Shown here: in pieces, positions 27,973-37,325 of the stretch
Layout: the number at the start of each line of letters is the position of its first letter
Position numbering within the stretch: the first letter of the stretch is position 1
DNA from: Comamonadaceae bacterium
GTDB lineage: Bacteria > Pseudomonadota > Gammaproteobacteria > Burkholderiales > Burkholderiaceae_C
Direction: 5' to 3'
NCBI GenBank assembly: GCA_947503685.1
Contig: CANNEW010000002.1
Span: 1-43,914 of the forward strand
DNA length: 43,914 nt
Made by a program: the position numbers and the translations under genes
The notes under the pieces: generated by a model
The model's input: only the letters and a program-made list of their open reading frames with translations
The model's database searches: none
Told to the model about the DNA's origin: nothing

Positions 27973-28496
27973 CAGAAGGTACTTTCTTGGCCCTGGCCAT
28001 CGCCGGCTTCGCGCGCCACGGTAAAAAACTCTACCCGCGTGGCCTGGGCTTGGGCGTTTTTTTGCTGGGCTTGGGCGCTTAGCATTTGGTGCAAGGGTTG
28101 CACCAGCAGACGGTCCCACTGCGCATGCAGTAAGGGATCTTGCAACAGGGCGTCGCCCAGCGCGGCCAATTGTGCGTGCCGGTGCGAGCTACCCATCACA
28201 TAGGCGACGCCCACTTGCTGGCAGCCAGTGCGGACCGGATCGGGCTTGAGCACGCAGCGGGTCACGCTGACTTCCCCCAGGTTAAAGCGCTGCCCGCTAC
28301 CGCCGGCGCGCCCTTGAACCATCATCAGGCCAGTCTCCGTGGGCCGCAGCCATTGCAGCTCGCCTTCGCATTGGGGGGCTAAATGGGTTTCTAGCCAAGG
28401 CAGCGGGGCACGTGCCAACAATGCCATCCAGATCGATCGGGCCGCCGAGCCCGAGGGCTGAGCATCGGTGGCGGGGGCGTAATGGGTGTGCAACAT
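27972..28496 (-). CDS. phnG: C-P lyase subunit PhnG
   Basis: VQGRAGGSGQRFNLGEVSVTRCVL; GVAYVMGSSHRHAQLAALGDALLQD. Confidence 0.93.
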   Translation of the reverse strand: MLHTHYAPATDAQPSGSAARSIWMALLARAPLPWLETHLAPQCEGELQWLRPTETGLMMVQGRAGGSGQRFNLGEVSVTRCVLKPDPVRTGCQQVGVAYVMGSSHRHAQLAALGDALLQDPLLHAQWDRLLVQPLHQMLSAQAQQKNAQAQATRVEFFTVAREAGDGQGQESTF

Positions 28497-28573
28497 GGAT
28501 GGGTTAGCCTTCGAGGCCGAGACTTTAAGACTTTCTTGTTTCTTTTTTGTGACTCTACGCGCCGCCACTTAGC

Positions 28574-29287
28574 ATGAATGATATTGCCGCCTACCGCCAT
28601 GCCGCCTATTTTTCCCCGGCACCCGACAGTGCTGCTTGGCTTTTGGGCGCCCAATGGCTGGGCCGTTGCCCCCGCAGCGGAAAAAATTTAGCCCAGCCCG
28701 TGCCTGATTATTGGAAACCCTCATTTTTTGCGCAGATTACGCGCGAACCCAGGCGCTACGGCTGGCACGCCACCTTAAAAGCGCCTTTTGTGCTGGAGAG
28801 CGGCTACGCCCAGGCGGACTTGCAAGCGCGTTTTGTGGCCTTAGCTACAAGTTTCAATCAGGCATTCACGCTGCAGATGGAAGTGGCCCAGGTGGGCAAT
28901 TTCCTGGCCTTGGTGCTCAGGCAGCCTTGCCAGCCTTTGCAAGATGTGGCGCGGGCATGCGTGGAGCAGCTCCACGCTTGCGCTGCGGCTTTGCTGCCTA
29001 GCGAGGTGGCGCGCAGAAGCCGTGGTGGTTTGAGCCCACGCCAGCAAGCGATGTTGGCGCAATGGGGCTACCCCTACGTATTGGAAGACTTTGTTTTTCA
29101 CATGACGCTGACCGGCCCTTTGGACAGCCTATCGGCCGTACAAACGGAGCAATTGGCTGGGCATGCGAGAAACTGGTTTGCGCCCTTGTTGGCGCAAGGC
29201 CTGTGTGTGGATGCCGTGTCTTGGTTCTGCGAAGCGCACGCGGGCGGGGATTTTCACTTTGTAGAGCGCTTTGGGTTTGCGTCATGA
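28574..29287 (+). CDS. DUF1045 phosphonate-operon protein, 2H phosphoesterase superfamily
   Basis: Two HxTL motifs: YGWHATLKAPF and FVFHMTLTGPL; divergent from phnG and overlapping phnN. Confidence 0.9.
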   Translation: MNDIAAYRHAAYFSPAPDSAAWLLGAQWLGRCPRSGKNLAQPVPDYWKPSFFAQITREPRRYGWHATLKAPFVLESGYAQADLQARFVALATSFNQAFTLQMEVAQVGNFLALVLRQPCQPLQDVARACVEQLHACAAALLPSEVARRSRGGLSPRQQAMLAQWGYPYVLEDFVFHMTLTGPLDSLSAVQTEQLAGHARNWFAPLLAQGLCVDAVSWFCEAHAGGDFHFVERFGFAS

Positions 29288-29877
29288 CGGTTGGCGTCAT
29301 CTATGTCATGGGCCCCTCTGGCGTGGGCAAAGATAGCTTGCTTAATTGGCTGCGCGCCCATGTTCGGGCTATGCCCAGCCCGCCTGCGCTGCGTTTTGCC
29401 CGACGCACTATTACGCGGGCTGCAGGTATCTCCAATGAAGACCACGAGCCCATTGAGGTCGATGCATTCTTGCAACTGGCTCAGGCCGGGGCTTTTGCGC
29501 TGCATTGGGAAGCCCATGGCCTGCACTATGGTTTGCGCCACGCAGAGATGCAGGGCGCTGGCTGGCTGATGGTCAATGGTTCACGCGCTTATGCCCCGCA
29601 GGCGCGTACACGCTTGCCGGGACTTACGGTGCTGCATGTGAGCGCACCCGATGCACTGGTGGGCCAGCGCCTGGCCGCGCGCCAGCGCGAAACGCCAGAT
29701 CAGGTACAAGCCCGCTTGCACAGGGCAAAGGCGCAAAGCGTCGACATGGAACCGGGCGATTTACACATTGTGAATGCCGGCAGCTTGCAGGACACCGCAT
29801 TGGCGCTGTGCCAGCTGTTGCAAGCCAGAACCGGCTTGGCTTTGCTCGCGGCAGATGCATCACCATCGGCTGGCTGA
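29284..29877 (+). CDS. phnN: Ribose 1,5-bisphosphate phosphokinase
   Basis: VIYVMGPSGVGKDSLL P-loop; RFARRTITR; ATGA overlap with upstream gene. Confidence 0.92.
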   Translation: MTVGVIYVMGPSGVGKDSLLNWLRAHVRAMPSPPALRFARRTITRAAGISNEDHEPIEVDAFLQLAQAGAFALHWEAHGLHYGLRHAEMQGAGWLMVNGSRAYAPQARTRLPGLTVLHVSAPDALVGQRLAARQRETPDQVQARLHRAKAQSVDMEPGDLHIVNAGSLQDTALALCQLLQARTGLALLAADASPSAG

Positions 29878-29916
29878 AATCGGGCCGGACGCATCCATCG
29901 CCCCGCCAAGCCGACC

Positions 29917-32223
29917 TTAAATCACGGTAACCGCAATGGCAGACTGGACAAACACTTCCAGCCCCAAGGCCTGGTTGAAATACGCGTTGTAGTTCTGCCC
30001 GTCCAAGGTCAGCTGGCCATGGGCCAACCAGCTTTGGTCGTTTGAACTGCCCCATTGCTTGCTCAGTGTGAGTTTGTCCGCACTGTCACCATCAATGCGC
30101 ATTTGTAGGTGGTCTTTAAAGGTGTCGGCAAAGGAAAAACTGTTTTCGACCCCCAACGCCAACACGTCTGCGATGGACACCTTGAGTGTTTGCGCTCCAT
30201 TGTCTCGCATATCCAGGTGGTTGATTGCACCCTGCCCGTCGCGTGCAGGCGTGAGGGTATAAAGCGACGACAGATCCAGAGTCTGTTCGCTCGCCAAAGC
30301 ATATTTACCGACAGACCCCACCAATTTCCCGGGCTCAAAGGCGCCGGAATCAATGGACGACGTGGTCAATAAAGAAATACTTCCCGTCAAATGTCTAAAG
30401 TCCCAAGCCTGTGCATTGGTTTTAAGCCATTCGTTACCCGCCTTGTCTACGAAACGGATGCTGAACTCACCAGATTCAAAGTGGTTTTGACCGTTCAGGT
30501 TCAAACTGCCCGTGGTCTGGGTAATTCCGTTGAAGGAATAAACCCCTTGTTCGTCGGCGTTAAAACTCATTCGGAGGTAGTCGAATGTGCCGGCCTGCGA
30601 GCTCTCAGCCGGATTATCAACCCTTGGCGTGCGCAAATCGATGGTGAATGCCTGGCTGCTGGCGCCCATCTGGTTTCCGGCCGTATCCACAATGTAGGAC
30701 TTGAGTACATAGCTAGTGGCGACCCCCTGGGTTCCCAATGGGACCGAGCTGCTGTCAAAGGCCCAGTCGCCGGCGCCAGAGGGTGTCAGGTATTGATACG
30801 TTACGATTTTGCCCCTGCTGTCCAGGACCTCGGTTAGCACACGGCCGGTGCTAGCGTCAAAGGCACCCGTTCCCGCGCTGCGCGTGACGGCGCCTGTAAA
30901 TGTCAGCAGTCGGTCGTTGCTAAGAAAGTCCGCTGCGCTAGTGCCCGTATCGGTCTGTAACAGGCCAATGTTCGGAACAAAAGCGGTGTTGGGATCGACT
31001 TGCCCATCCCATTTTTTTTGTGGCTGCGTATCGACGGTGACTTGACGCGTCGATGGCGCAGCAGTCAAACTATTGCCGGCTGTATCTGTCAATTGCGCTT
31101 TCAGGGTGTATTGCCCGTCAGCCAGCGGCAGCGCAGCACCTGACCAGGCCCAAGTCCAAATACCTGCGGTTTGAACCGGTTTAATGTATTGACTGGCCAC
31201 TACGAGCGCCTGTGCATCAAGCAGTTGTACTTGTAGCCAGTCATCGGGATTGAAGGCGGCACTGCTTGTATTGAGTGTGCCAGCCCAAGTCAGGGTGTTA
31301 TCACCCGTCAGGAAGTCCGCAGCGTCAAACCCCGTGTCCTGGCTGATCGTATCGATAGGCAGGCCCACGTTCTGGCTGGAACTGCTTGTGCTGGTGTCCA
31401 GAGTGAACGGGGTTCCGTCTGCGCTCGCGCTATTGCCTGCAGCGTCCGTTACGGTCACTTTGTAGTTCTGCACATTACCAACCAGTGCCTCGGTGATGGG
31501 GATCAGGAATTGGCCTTGCGGGTCGGCCCTGCCTTCATAGACCTTGCCGCCAATGGCAATTTTGACGATCGCATTGGCTTCGGTTGTGCCCGAAATGCGA
31601 GGTTTGTCATTGCTGGTGATATGGTCTGAATTACTCTGTCCAGTGTCATCGGCGCCGTAGAGTTGTGACTGCTTGATCGTAGGCAGCCTGACTTCGGAGG
31701 CGGTTTTACCGCCGCCGGCGGCCAGTGCACCAACTAACAACACAGGCGCTGCCAATAAGGGGTTGAGGCCAGCAGCAGCCACTAAGCCACCAAGGGCGGC
31801 AGGCTCTATAAATTCTTCTACGAGGATCTGCCCTGAACCCAAGGCCATGCCAGTGGTGGGGGTGCCATCGCCCATCTGCCCTAGGCTGCGTGACCATTCA
31901 CCGGATTCGGGAATGTAGGCGTGATAAACCCCGAATTGTAGTTCGCCAATTAAATCACTTTGCGATGCGCCGCTTGGGTTGTAGAAGTCAGTGATGATGA
32001 GATCGGCCTGCTCTCGGCCATCGAAGCCGATCCGCAGGTCCCGACCCTTTCGAATGACGCGAATAGTGTCCGGCGCCAGGCCGGTACTGCTGTCTACGAG
32101 TTGAAAGCGCGTACCGGGCAGGCCATTGACCGTCGTAGCGCCCAAGGATGTCGATGTATTGATCTCGACGAGGGTGGCAGCACCTTGGTCAGGGAGTATT
32201 TTGACTTTGTATGACTTTTTCAT
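29917..32223 (-). CDS. Bap-like surface protein with Ig-like repeats
   Basis: Bap-prefix-like N-terminus, repeated DTAGNSLTAAPSTRQVTVDT / VTDAAGNSASADG / DKAGNEW modules. Confidence 0.7.
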   Translation of the reverse strand: MKKSYKVKILPDQGAATLVEINTSTSLGATTVNGLPGTRFQLVDSSTGLAPDTIRVIRKGRDLRIGFDGREQADLIITDFYNPSGASQSDLIGELQFGVYHAYIPESGEWSRSLGQMGDGTPTTGMALGSGQILVEEFIEPAALGGLVAAAGLNPLLAAPVLLVGALAAGGGKTASEVRLPTIKQSQLYGADDTGQSNSDHITSNDKPRISGTTEANAIVKIAIGGKVYEGRADPQGQFLIPITEALVGNVQNYKVTVTDAAGNSASADGTPFTLDTSTSSSSQNVGLPIDTISQDTGFDAADFLTGDNTLTWAGTLNTSSAAFNPDDWLQVQLLDAQALVVASQYIKPVQTAGIWTWAWSGAALPLADGQYTLKAQLTDTAGNSLTAAPSTRQVTVDTQPQKKWDGQVDPNTAFVPNIGLLQTDTGTSAADFLSNDRLLTFTGAVTRSAGTGAFDASTGRVLTEVLDSRGKIVTYQYLTPSGAGDWAFDSSSVPLGTQGVATSYVLKSYIVDTAGNQMGASSQAFTIDLRTPRVDNPAESSQAGTFDYLRMSFNADEQGVYSFNGITQTTGSLNLNGQNHFESGEFSIRFVDKAGNEWLKTNAQAWDFRHLTGSISLLTTSSIDSGAFEPGKLVGSVGKYALASEQTLDLSSLYTLTPARDGQGAINHLDMRDNGAQTLKVSIADVLALGVENSFSFADTFKDHLQMRIDGDSADKLTLSKQWGSSNDQSWLAHGQLTLDGQNYNAYFNQALGLEVFVQSAIAVTVI

Positions 32224-32244
32224 GGTGGGGGGTGTGCGAGTTGG

Positions 32245-33342
32245 TCAATTTCTGGCGCCGTACACTATGATTTCAACGCGCCGATTAGGTGCGTGACACA
32301 ATTTACTGGCGGGTGTCAGATTCTTCGGACAATTGGTTTTGAGCAGGGAATCCTCACCTTGCCCTTCCACTTGAAAGCCCTTGAGCGCTTTGACTCCGCG
32401 GTCTCGCAGTTGGCGGGCCACTACCTCCGCTCGGGCTAATGACAAAGTACGGTTGGATTTGGGTTTTCCTATGGAGTCACTGTGGCCCACCACCCGGATC
32501 CGTTCCACCTGCTGGAAGTCGCTGATGAGTTGCTGGGCCATCACTTCGATGCTGTTGTAGCCCGAAGTTTTCAATTCGGTTTTGCCAAATTCAAAGAGCG
32601 CGTCACTCTGGAGTGCATAGGCGCGCGGCGCAGCGCTCTTGCGCATCGCTGCCGGGGTGAGGCTCACCGGGTCCGCAGGAACTAGCAGCTTTGCGGTCAG
32701 CCCGGGTGTCACCGGTGCGGACAGCACTGGCGCTGCGGTTTGAACGGGGGCACACCATTGGGCCGCAGGCGCGCGTGAAAGCACATGGGTTTGTTGGGCG
32801 GTGCGCGCGAGTTCTTGTTGCGCCGGGTCCGCTGCGACTTCAACGAGTTTCATGTCGGCAGGGTTGGCCTCGTTGACGCGCAAATAAAGCGTCTGACCTG
32901 CTTGCAGTGCCCAAGATTGTCCAGGCGATTCTTTGGCCTGGTGCATTTTTTTCGCATCGTCGTAGCCGGTTTGAATGGCGATAGCACCCGGTGCAGCGCA
33001 AAACTCGGAATAGCCCCCACCGAGCAATGCGGTGTGAAGACGGCTGTCAAGGTAAATATTGACCGGGTTCGTGTAGGCGCTTGCCGATTGGCGGTAAACA
33101 AAAATTCGGGCTTGCCGCTCCGGGGCAGCCATTGCCGTTTGGAACTTATTGCCGAATTTGGAGATAGGTACAGGCCCAGCGTTGCTTGCTGGCAACGCTG
33201 GCGCTGCGCTGGTCTGGGCCTGTAAGCCAGCCCCAGTTCCCAAGGTGCCAGTTACAAAAACAGTCCAAAAGACCGCACGCCGCAATGTCCAAAAAAGGGA
33301 TGTATTCAGGCTAAGTGCTTGCAAGTAAATTTTTTGGATCAT
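32245..33342 (-). CDS. OmpA-family peptidoglycan-binding protein
   Basis: IRVVGHSDSIGKPKSNRTLSLARAEVVARQL...NRRVEI OmpA C-terminal domain. Confidence 0.88.
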   Translation of the reverse strand: MIQKIYLQALSLNTSLFWTLRRAVFWTVFVTGTLGTGAGLQAQTSAAPALPASNAGPVPISKFGNKFQTAMAAPERQARIFVYRQSASAYTNPVNIYLDSRLHTALLGGGYSEFCAAPGAIAIQTGYDDAKKMHQAKESPGQSWALQAGQTLYLRVNEANPADMKLVEVAADPAQQELARTAQQTHVLSRAPAAQWCAPVQTAAPVLSAPVTPGLTAKLLVPADPVSLTPAAMRKSAAPRAYALQSDALFEFGKTELKTSGYNSIEVMAQQLISDFQQVERIRVVGHSDSIGKPKSNRTLSLARAEVVARQLRDRGVKALKGFQVEGQGEDSLLKTNCPKNLTPASKLCHAPNRRVEIIVYGARN

Positions 33343-33478
33343 TGCTGGTTATAAATTTAAATAATACATATTATTACCATAATTGTATATATAAATGTAT
33401 GTCGTATCTGTGGCAATGCCAGCCTAGCGCGAGGTCGCCGACAATGCGACCTTCATCAACCTCCCGTAATCAAGGCTT

Positions 33479-35272
33479 GTGATGCGGCAAACAATTCCCC
33501 GATGGCGTGCGCTAGTGTTGCTTCTAGGCGTATGCGTGTGCTTGGCGCCCGGTACTTGGGCCGCTGACAAGGCCCGTCCCAACATCGTCATTCTGGTCGC
33601 CGATGATTGGGGCTTTAGCGATGTCGGTGCGTTTGGCGGGGAAATCGCCACGCCGCATCTAGATAGCCTGGCCGCAAAGGGTAGCCGTTTTTCTAACTTT
33701 CACGTGGCCGCTACCTGTTCGCCGACCCGCTCCATGTTGCTGACCGGGGTGGACCACCACCGCAACGGCGTGGGCAATATGCCCGAGACCACTCCGCCCG
33801 AGCAGGAAGGCAAGCCGGGCTATGCCGGCGTGCTGGCACCCGATACCGTCACCCTGGCCACCATGCTGCGTGATGTGGGTTACCACACCTATATCGCGGG
33901 CAAGTGGCATGTTGGCAAAGCGCCCGCAAACCTTCCCGGCCGGCGTGGTTTCGAGCGCTCCTTTATCCAGGCTGATAGCGGCACCGACAACTGGGAAAAC
34001 CGGCCTTATATGATGCTCTACGACAAAACTTATTGGTTTGAGCAAGACCGCGCGGCGCAATTGCCTAAGGACTTTTATTCCTCACGCTTTTTTGTCGATA
34101 AGACCATCGGTTATATCCGCGAGCAGGCTGCCGATGGCAAGCCATTTATGGCCTACATCGGCTTTCAGGCCAACCATATTCCGATCCAGGCTCCAGCGGA
34201 GTTTGTTGCCAAATACCGTGGCCGTTACGACCAGGGTTGGACCGCTTTGCGCCAGGCCCGCCGCGATGGTGCGGTACGGGCAGGCGTGATGCCCGCGGGC
34301 ATGCCGATGAGCACCCTGCCCAGCACCGTGGCCTGGGACAGCCTGACGCCGGATAAGCAGCGCCAGCAGGCGCGCCGTATGGAGGTCTACGCCGGTATGG
34401 CCGAGGCCATGGATGCCGAAGTGGGCCGCCTCGTACAGCACCTTAAATCGAGCGGCCAGTATGACAACACCGTATTCGTGTTTTTGTCCGACAACGGGTC
34501 TGACCCAGCCGATCCTTTCAATATACCCAGCGCCAATGCTTGGGTACGGATGAACTACCAGGTGGACGCAGACCCGCTGGGCGGCAAGGGCACGTTTTCG
34601 GCCAACGGACCGAGTTGGGCCAGCGCCGCGGTAGGGCCATTACAAGGCTATAAATACTTTGCCAGCGAGGGTGGATTGCGGGTGCCGCTGATCGTCTCGG
34701 GCTTGCCAGGCGTGACCTCTGGGCGGGTGGTTTCAGCGCTGACGCATGTCAACGATATTGTGCCCACCTTGCTCGAGGCCGCTGGTATTGCAGCGCACCA
34801 GGGGCAGTATGCGGGGCAGACGGTACAGACCTTGAGCGGTCGCAGCCTCTTGCCTTTGTTACAAGGCAAAGCCGATTACGCCTACCGCCCTGACGAAGCC
34901 CTGGGCTATGAGCTAGCTGGCAGCGCAGCGCTGTTTTTGGGCGACTACAAGCTGGTGAAAAACATAGCGCCGCTGGGCGATGGCCAGTGGCGCCTGTTTA
35001 ACCTGCACCAGGATCCCGGCGAGACCTTGGATTTGCAGTCCGCCCAACCGGTGGTGTTTGCCTCTATGCGGGCCGCCTATGACAAATACGCGCAAGACTA
35101 CGGCGTGCTGCCGGTGCCCGAGGGCTTTGACCTGCAAAAAGCCGCTATGTATTACGCGATCCACCACTATTTCCTGCCTAAATTGCGCGCGGCCTGGCCT
35201 ATGTACTTGGCGCTGGCCGGTGCCGTACTGGGCTGGGCGTACTGGCGCAGGCGCCGCAAGGCTATTTCTTGA
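33479..35272 (+). CDS. Arylsulfatase-like sulfatase with C-terminal TM anchor
   Basis: PNIVILVADDWGFSDVGAFGGEIATPHLD; CSPTRSMLLTG formylglycine motif; GKWHVG; C-terminal TM plus RRRRK. Confidence 0.93.
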   Translation: MMRQTIPRWRALVLLLGVCVCLAPGTWAADKARPNIVILVADDWGFSDVGAFGGEIATPHLDSLAAKGSRFSNFHVAATCSPTRSMLLTGVDHHRNGVGNMPETTPPEQEGKPGYAGVLAPDTVTLATMLRDVGYHTYIAGKWHVGKAPANLPGRRGFERSFIQADSGTDNWENRPYMMLYDKTYWFEQDRAAQLPKDFYSSRFFVDKTIGYIREQAADGKPFMAYIGFQANHIPIQAPAEFVAKYRGRYDQGWTALRQARRDGAVRAGVMPAGMPMSTLPSTVAWDSLTPDKQRQQARRMEVYAGMAEAMDAEVGRLVQHLKSSGQYDNTVFVFLSDNGSDPADPFNIPSANAWVRMNYQVDADPLGGKGTFSANGPSWASAAVGPLQGYKYFASEGGLRVPLIVSGLPGVTSGRVVSALTHVNDIVPTLLEAAGIAAHQGQYAGQTVQTLSGRSLLPLLQGKADYAYRPDEALGYELAGSAALFLGDYKLVKNIAPLGDGQWRLFNLHQDPGETLDLQSAQPVVFASMRAAYDKYAQDYGVLPVPEGFDLQKAAMYYAIHHYFLPKLRAAWPMYLALAGAVLGWAYWRRRRKAIS

Positions 35273-35687
35273 TGCGATCGGCCAGCATTTTGTAGCCGTT
35301 GTCGTTGGGTGTCATCCCATCCTCTTCGGTGCGGCTAATGGGCAGCACGATGTCCTCGTATTCTTCTGCGATACGCCGGATGATTTTTTGCGTCTTGCTG
35401 ATGTCCACCTGAAACTTCGGATCATTACCAGCGGGCAATACCCAGTAAACCTTGTCCGCTTCGGTCAGCTTACGCAGCACCCGCAGTTCGGTTTCGGTAA
35501 AGACATAAAAATGGTCGTAGGTGCCCAGACTGATGATGACGCGCTTGGCGACCAGCGGCGTCTTTTTCATGAACTCCTTGTTCCACTTTTGCGAACTCAG
35601 GCCTTCTTTGCTATAGGTTTTGCATTCAGGGCGCATCTCGGCCAAGGCCGCTGCAATGCCATCTCCAACAATCAAACACTCCAACAT
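35262..35687 (-). CDS. Small SGNH/GDSL-hydrolase-like protein
   Basis: GDGIAAAL at N-terminus, GNDPKF, C-terminal MTPNDNGYKMLADRI; fold assignment tentative. Confidence 0.5.
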   Translation of the reverse strand: MLECLIVGDGIAAALAEMRPECKTYSKEGLSSQKWNKEFMKKTPLVAKRVIISLGTYDHFYVFTETELRVLRKLTEADKVYWVLPAGNDPKFQVDISKTQKIIRRIAEEYEDIVLPISRTEEDGMTPNDNGYKMLADRIKK

Positions 35688-35763
35688 AGCTTTTCCTTAT
35701 AGGTGGCGCAATTGCGGCCTGGGCTTCCATCCAGCGGACGCTTGGCGGCAAGCTTGGTTTCAC

Positions 35764-36558
35764 TCACCAAAAAACCCGCTGCGACGAGCACGCAAGTATG
35801 GCCGGAAATGTGACCAGCCAAGCCCAAAAAAAGCGATTCAGGCCGAAAAACCAGAAAACCAGGAAATGAAACACCATCGCGAAAGCGCAATAAACCAAAG
35901 CCACCAGCGGATGCAGCAGTGCCAGCGGCGCGGCACATTCCCATCCAATGAAGGCCCAGGCGCCTAGGCGGGCCACCCAAGGCTTGCGCAAAACGCTGGC
36001 CGGCGGCAGCGGGCCGTAAATGGCGGCGTTGAGAAAAATAGTCATAGCCTGGCCGCTGCGCCATTCGGGCTGCATTAGCTTGACCCAGCCCGACATAAAG
36101 TAAGAGCTAATCGATTGCAAACAGATGTACCACAGGCCCGCGCGCCAAGCCAAGTGGGAGTCGCCACCGAGCTGAACCAACTCTGCCAAGAGGAGCCCAG
36201 TCAGCGCCACCAGTGTCATGAAATCGCTGCCGCCGTTAAACGCACCGCGCCAGCGGATGAGCATCAACACGTGGCTGGCGAATAAAAATAGCGCCAGTGC
36301 CAGGTTGCTACCCTGCCAGGCCAGCAAAAGCAAGACGGGCAGGCGCAGCAGCAAATGCCACTGCATGGCGCGGTCTGCAAACAGCAAGTCCAGCAGCTTT
36401 TGCACGGGGCCCGGCGGAATGTCGGTGCGCTGCACCGGCCAGGCCCATAAGCCCTGCACCGTTAAGGCCTGGCGCATGCGCAAATACTCCAGGGTTTGCA
36501 GCAGCAGGCTCAAGGCCAGCAAGACCTCCAGCGCACGGGCGGCGCTGCTTACCGGCAT
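35764..36558 (-). CDS. Multi-TM HTTM-like membrane protein
   Basis: Hydrophobic segments with SSYFMSGWVKLMQPEWRSGQAM, HTTM-like; overlaps upstream ORF. Confidence 0.55.
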   Translation of the reverse strand: MPVSSAARALEVLLALSLLLQTLEYLRMRQALTVQGLWAWPVQRTDIPPGPVQKLLDLLFADRAMQWHLLLRLPVLLLLAWQGSNLALALFLFASHVLMLIRWRGAFNGGSDFMTLVALTGLLLAELVQLGGDSHLAWRAGLWYICLQSISSYFMSGWVKLMQPEWRSGQAMTIFLNAAIYGPLPPASVLRKPWVARLGAWAFIGWECAAPLALLHPLVALVYCAFAMVFHFLVFWFFGLNRFFWAWLVTFPAILACSSQRVFW

Positions 36559-37085
36559 GGCAGCACCGGCGAGCGCATCATGGTGTCTTCTTCTATCAAG
36601 CCTGAGGTCCCATCCAGCAGCATGCGTACTTCAAACTGGCCGTGGGCACAGCCTGGCTGCTGGGCTAGCAAACTTTGGCAGACCAGGCGCGAAACCAATT
36701 GGTAGCTGACCAGGGCACGCGCGTCTGCGTCTGCCGCCATGTGGTTGAGGTCGGCGGCCAGATGCTCCACCAGGTTTTGCTGTACCAGGGCCAAATTGGT
36801 ATCCGCGTTATGGAACAAATGCAGCACCCGGCGCGGGCGCCGTGGGAAGATGGGGTTCCAGTCCGACCATTGCACGGCGTCTGAGGGCCCGGTGTGGGAC
36901 AGCGCCCAGCGCGCATAAAGATGCGGCACATTGCCGGTGGCGTGAAAAAACTTCCAATTGGGGAAAAAAGCCCGTAGCAAAAATAGCCAAGGCCCCGTCA
37001 CGATGCGGCTTTTAAACACCAGGGTCGCCAGCAGCACCAAAAAGTACAGCAAAAAAAGTGCTTCAAGCATGGCGCCCCATTTCAC
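36549..37085 (-). CDS. Membrane-anchored protein of unknown function, coupled to the HTTM-like gene
   Basis: N-terminal TM, soluble remainder; 10-nt overlap with the downstream gene. Confidence 0.55.
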   Translation of the reverse strand: MKWGAMLEALFLLYFLVLLATLVFKSRIVTGPWLFLLRAFFPNWKFFHATGNVPHLYARWALSHTGPSDAVQWSDWNPIFPRRPRRVLHLFHNADTNLALVQQNLVEHLAADLNHMAADADARALVSYQLVSRLVCQSLLAQQPGCAHGQFEVRMLLDGTSGLIEEDTMMRSPVLPCR

Positions 37086-37325
37086 TTGGACAAAGGTGTG
37101 AGAAGTTCCTCACGGCTGGCGGTTCGCTCTGCTCCATGGCACATCGTTCCAACAATAGCAGTGCAAAGATTGTAGTGAGCGCCTGCCCGACTCAGCCCCA
37201 AGACCCGGTCTTGGGATAAGGGCAGGGGTAAGAGGGCTTGCGCTTGGGGGCCGGTTTTTTGCGCTAGACCAAGGCAGCGGTTAATATCCGACGCTTCGCT
37301 AAATCATTTTTTTGGAGTTTTGCTC

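Noticed and set aside
37197-37215. CCCAAGAC-CCG-GTCTTGGG hairpin as a terminator or sRNA
   Set aside because: No T tract and no other supporting signal; isolated short palindrome.
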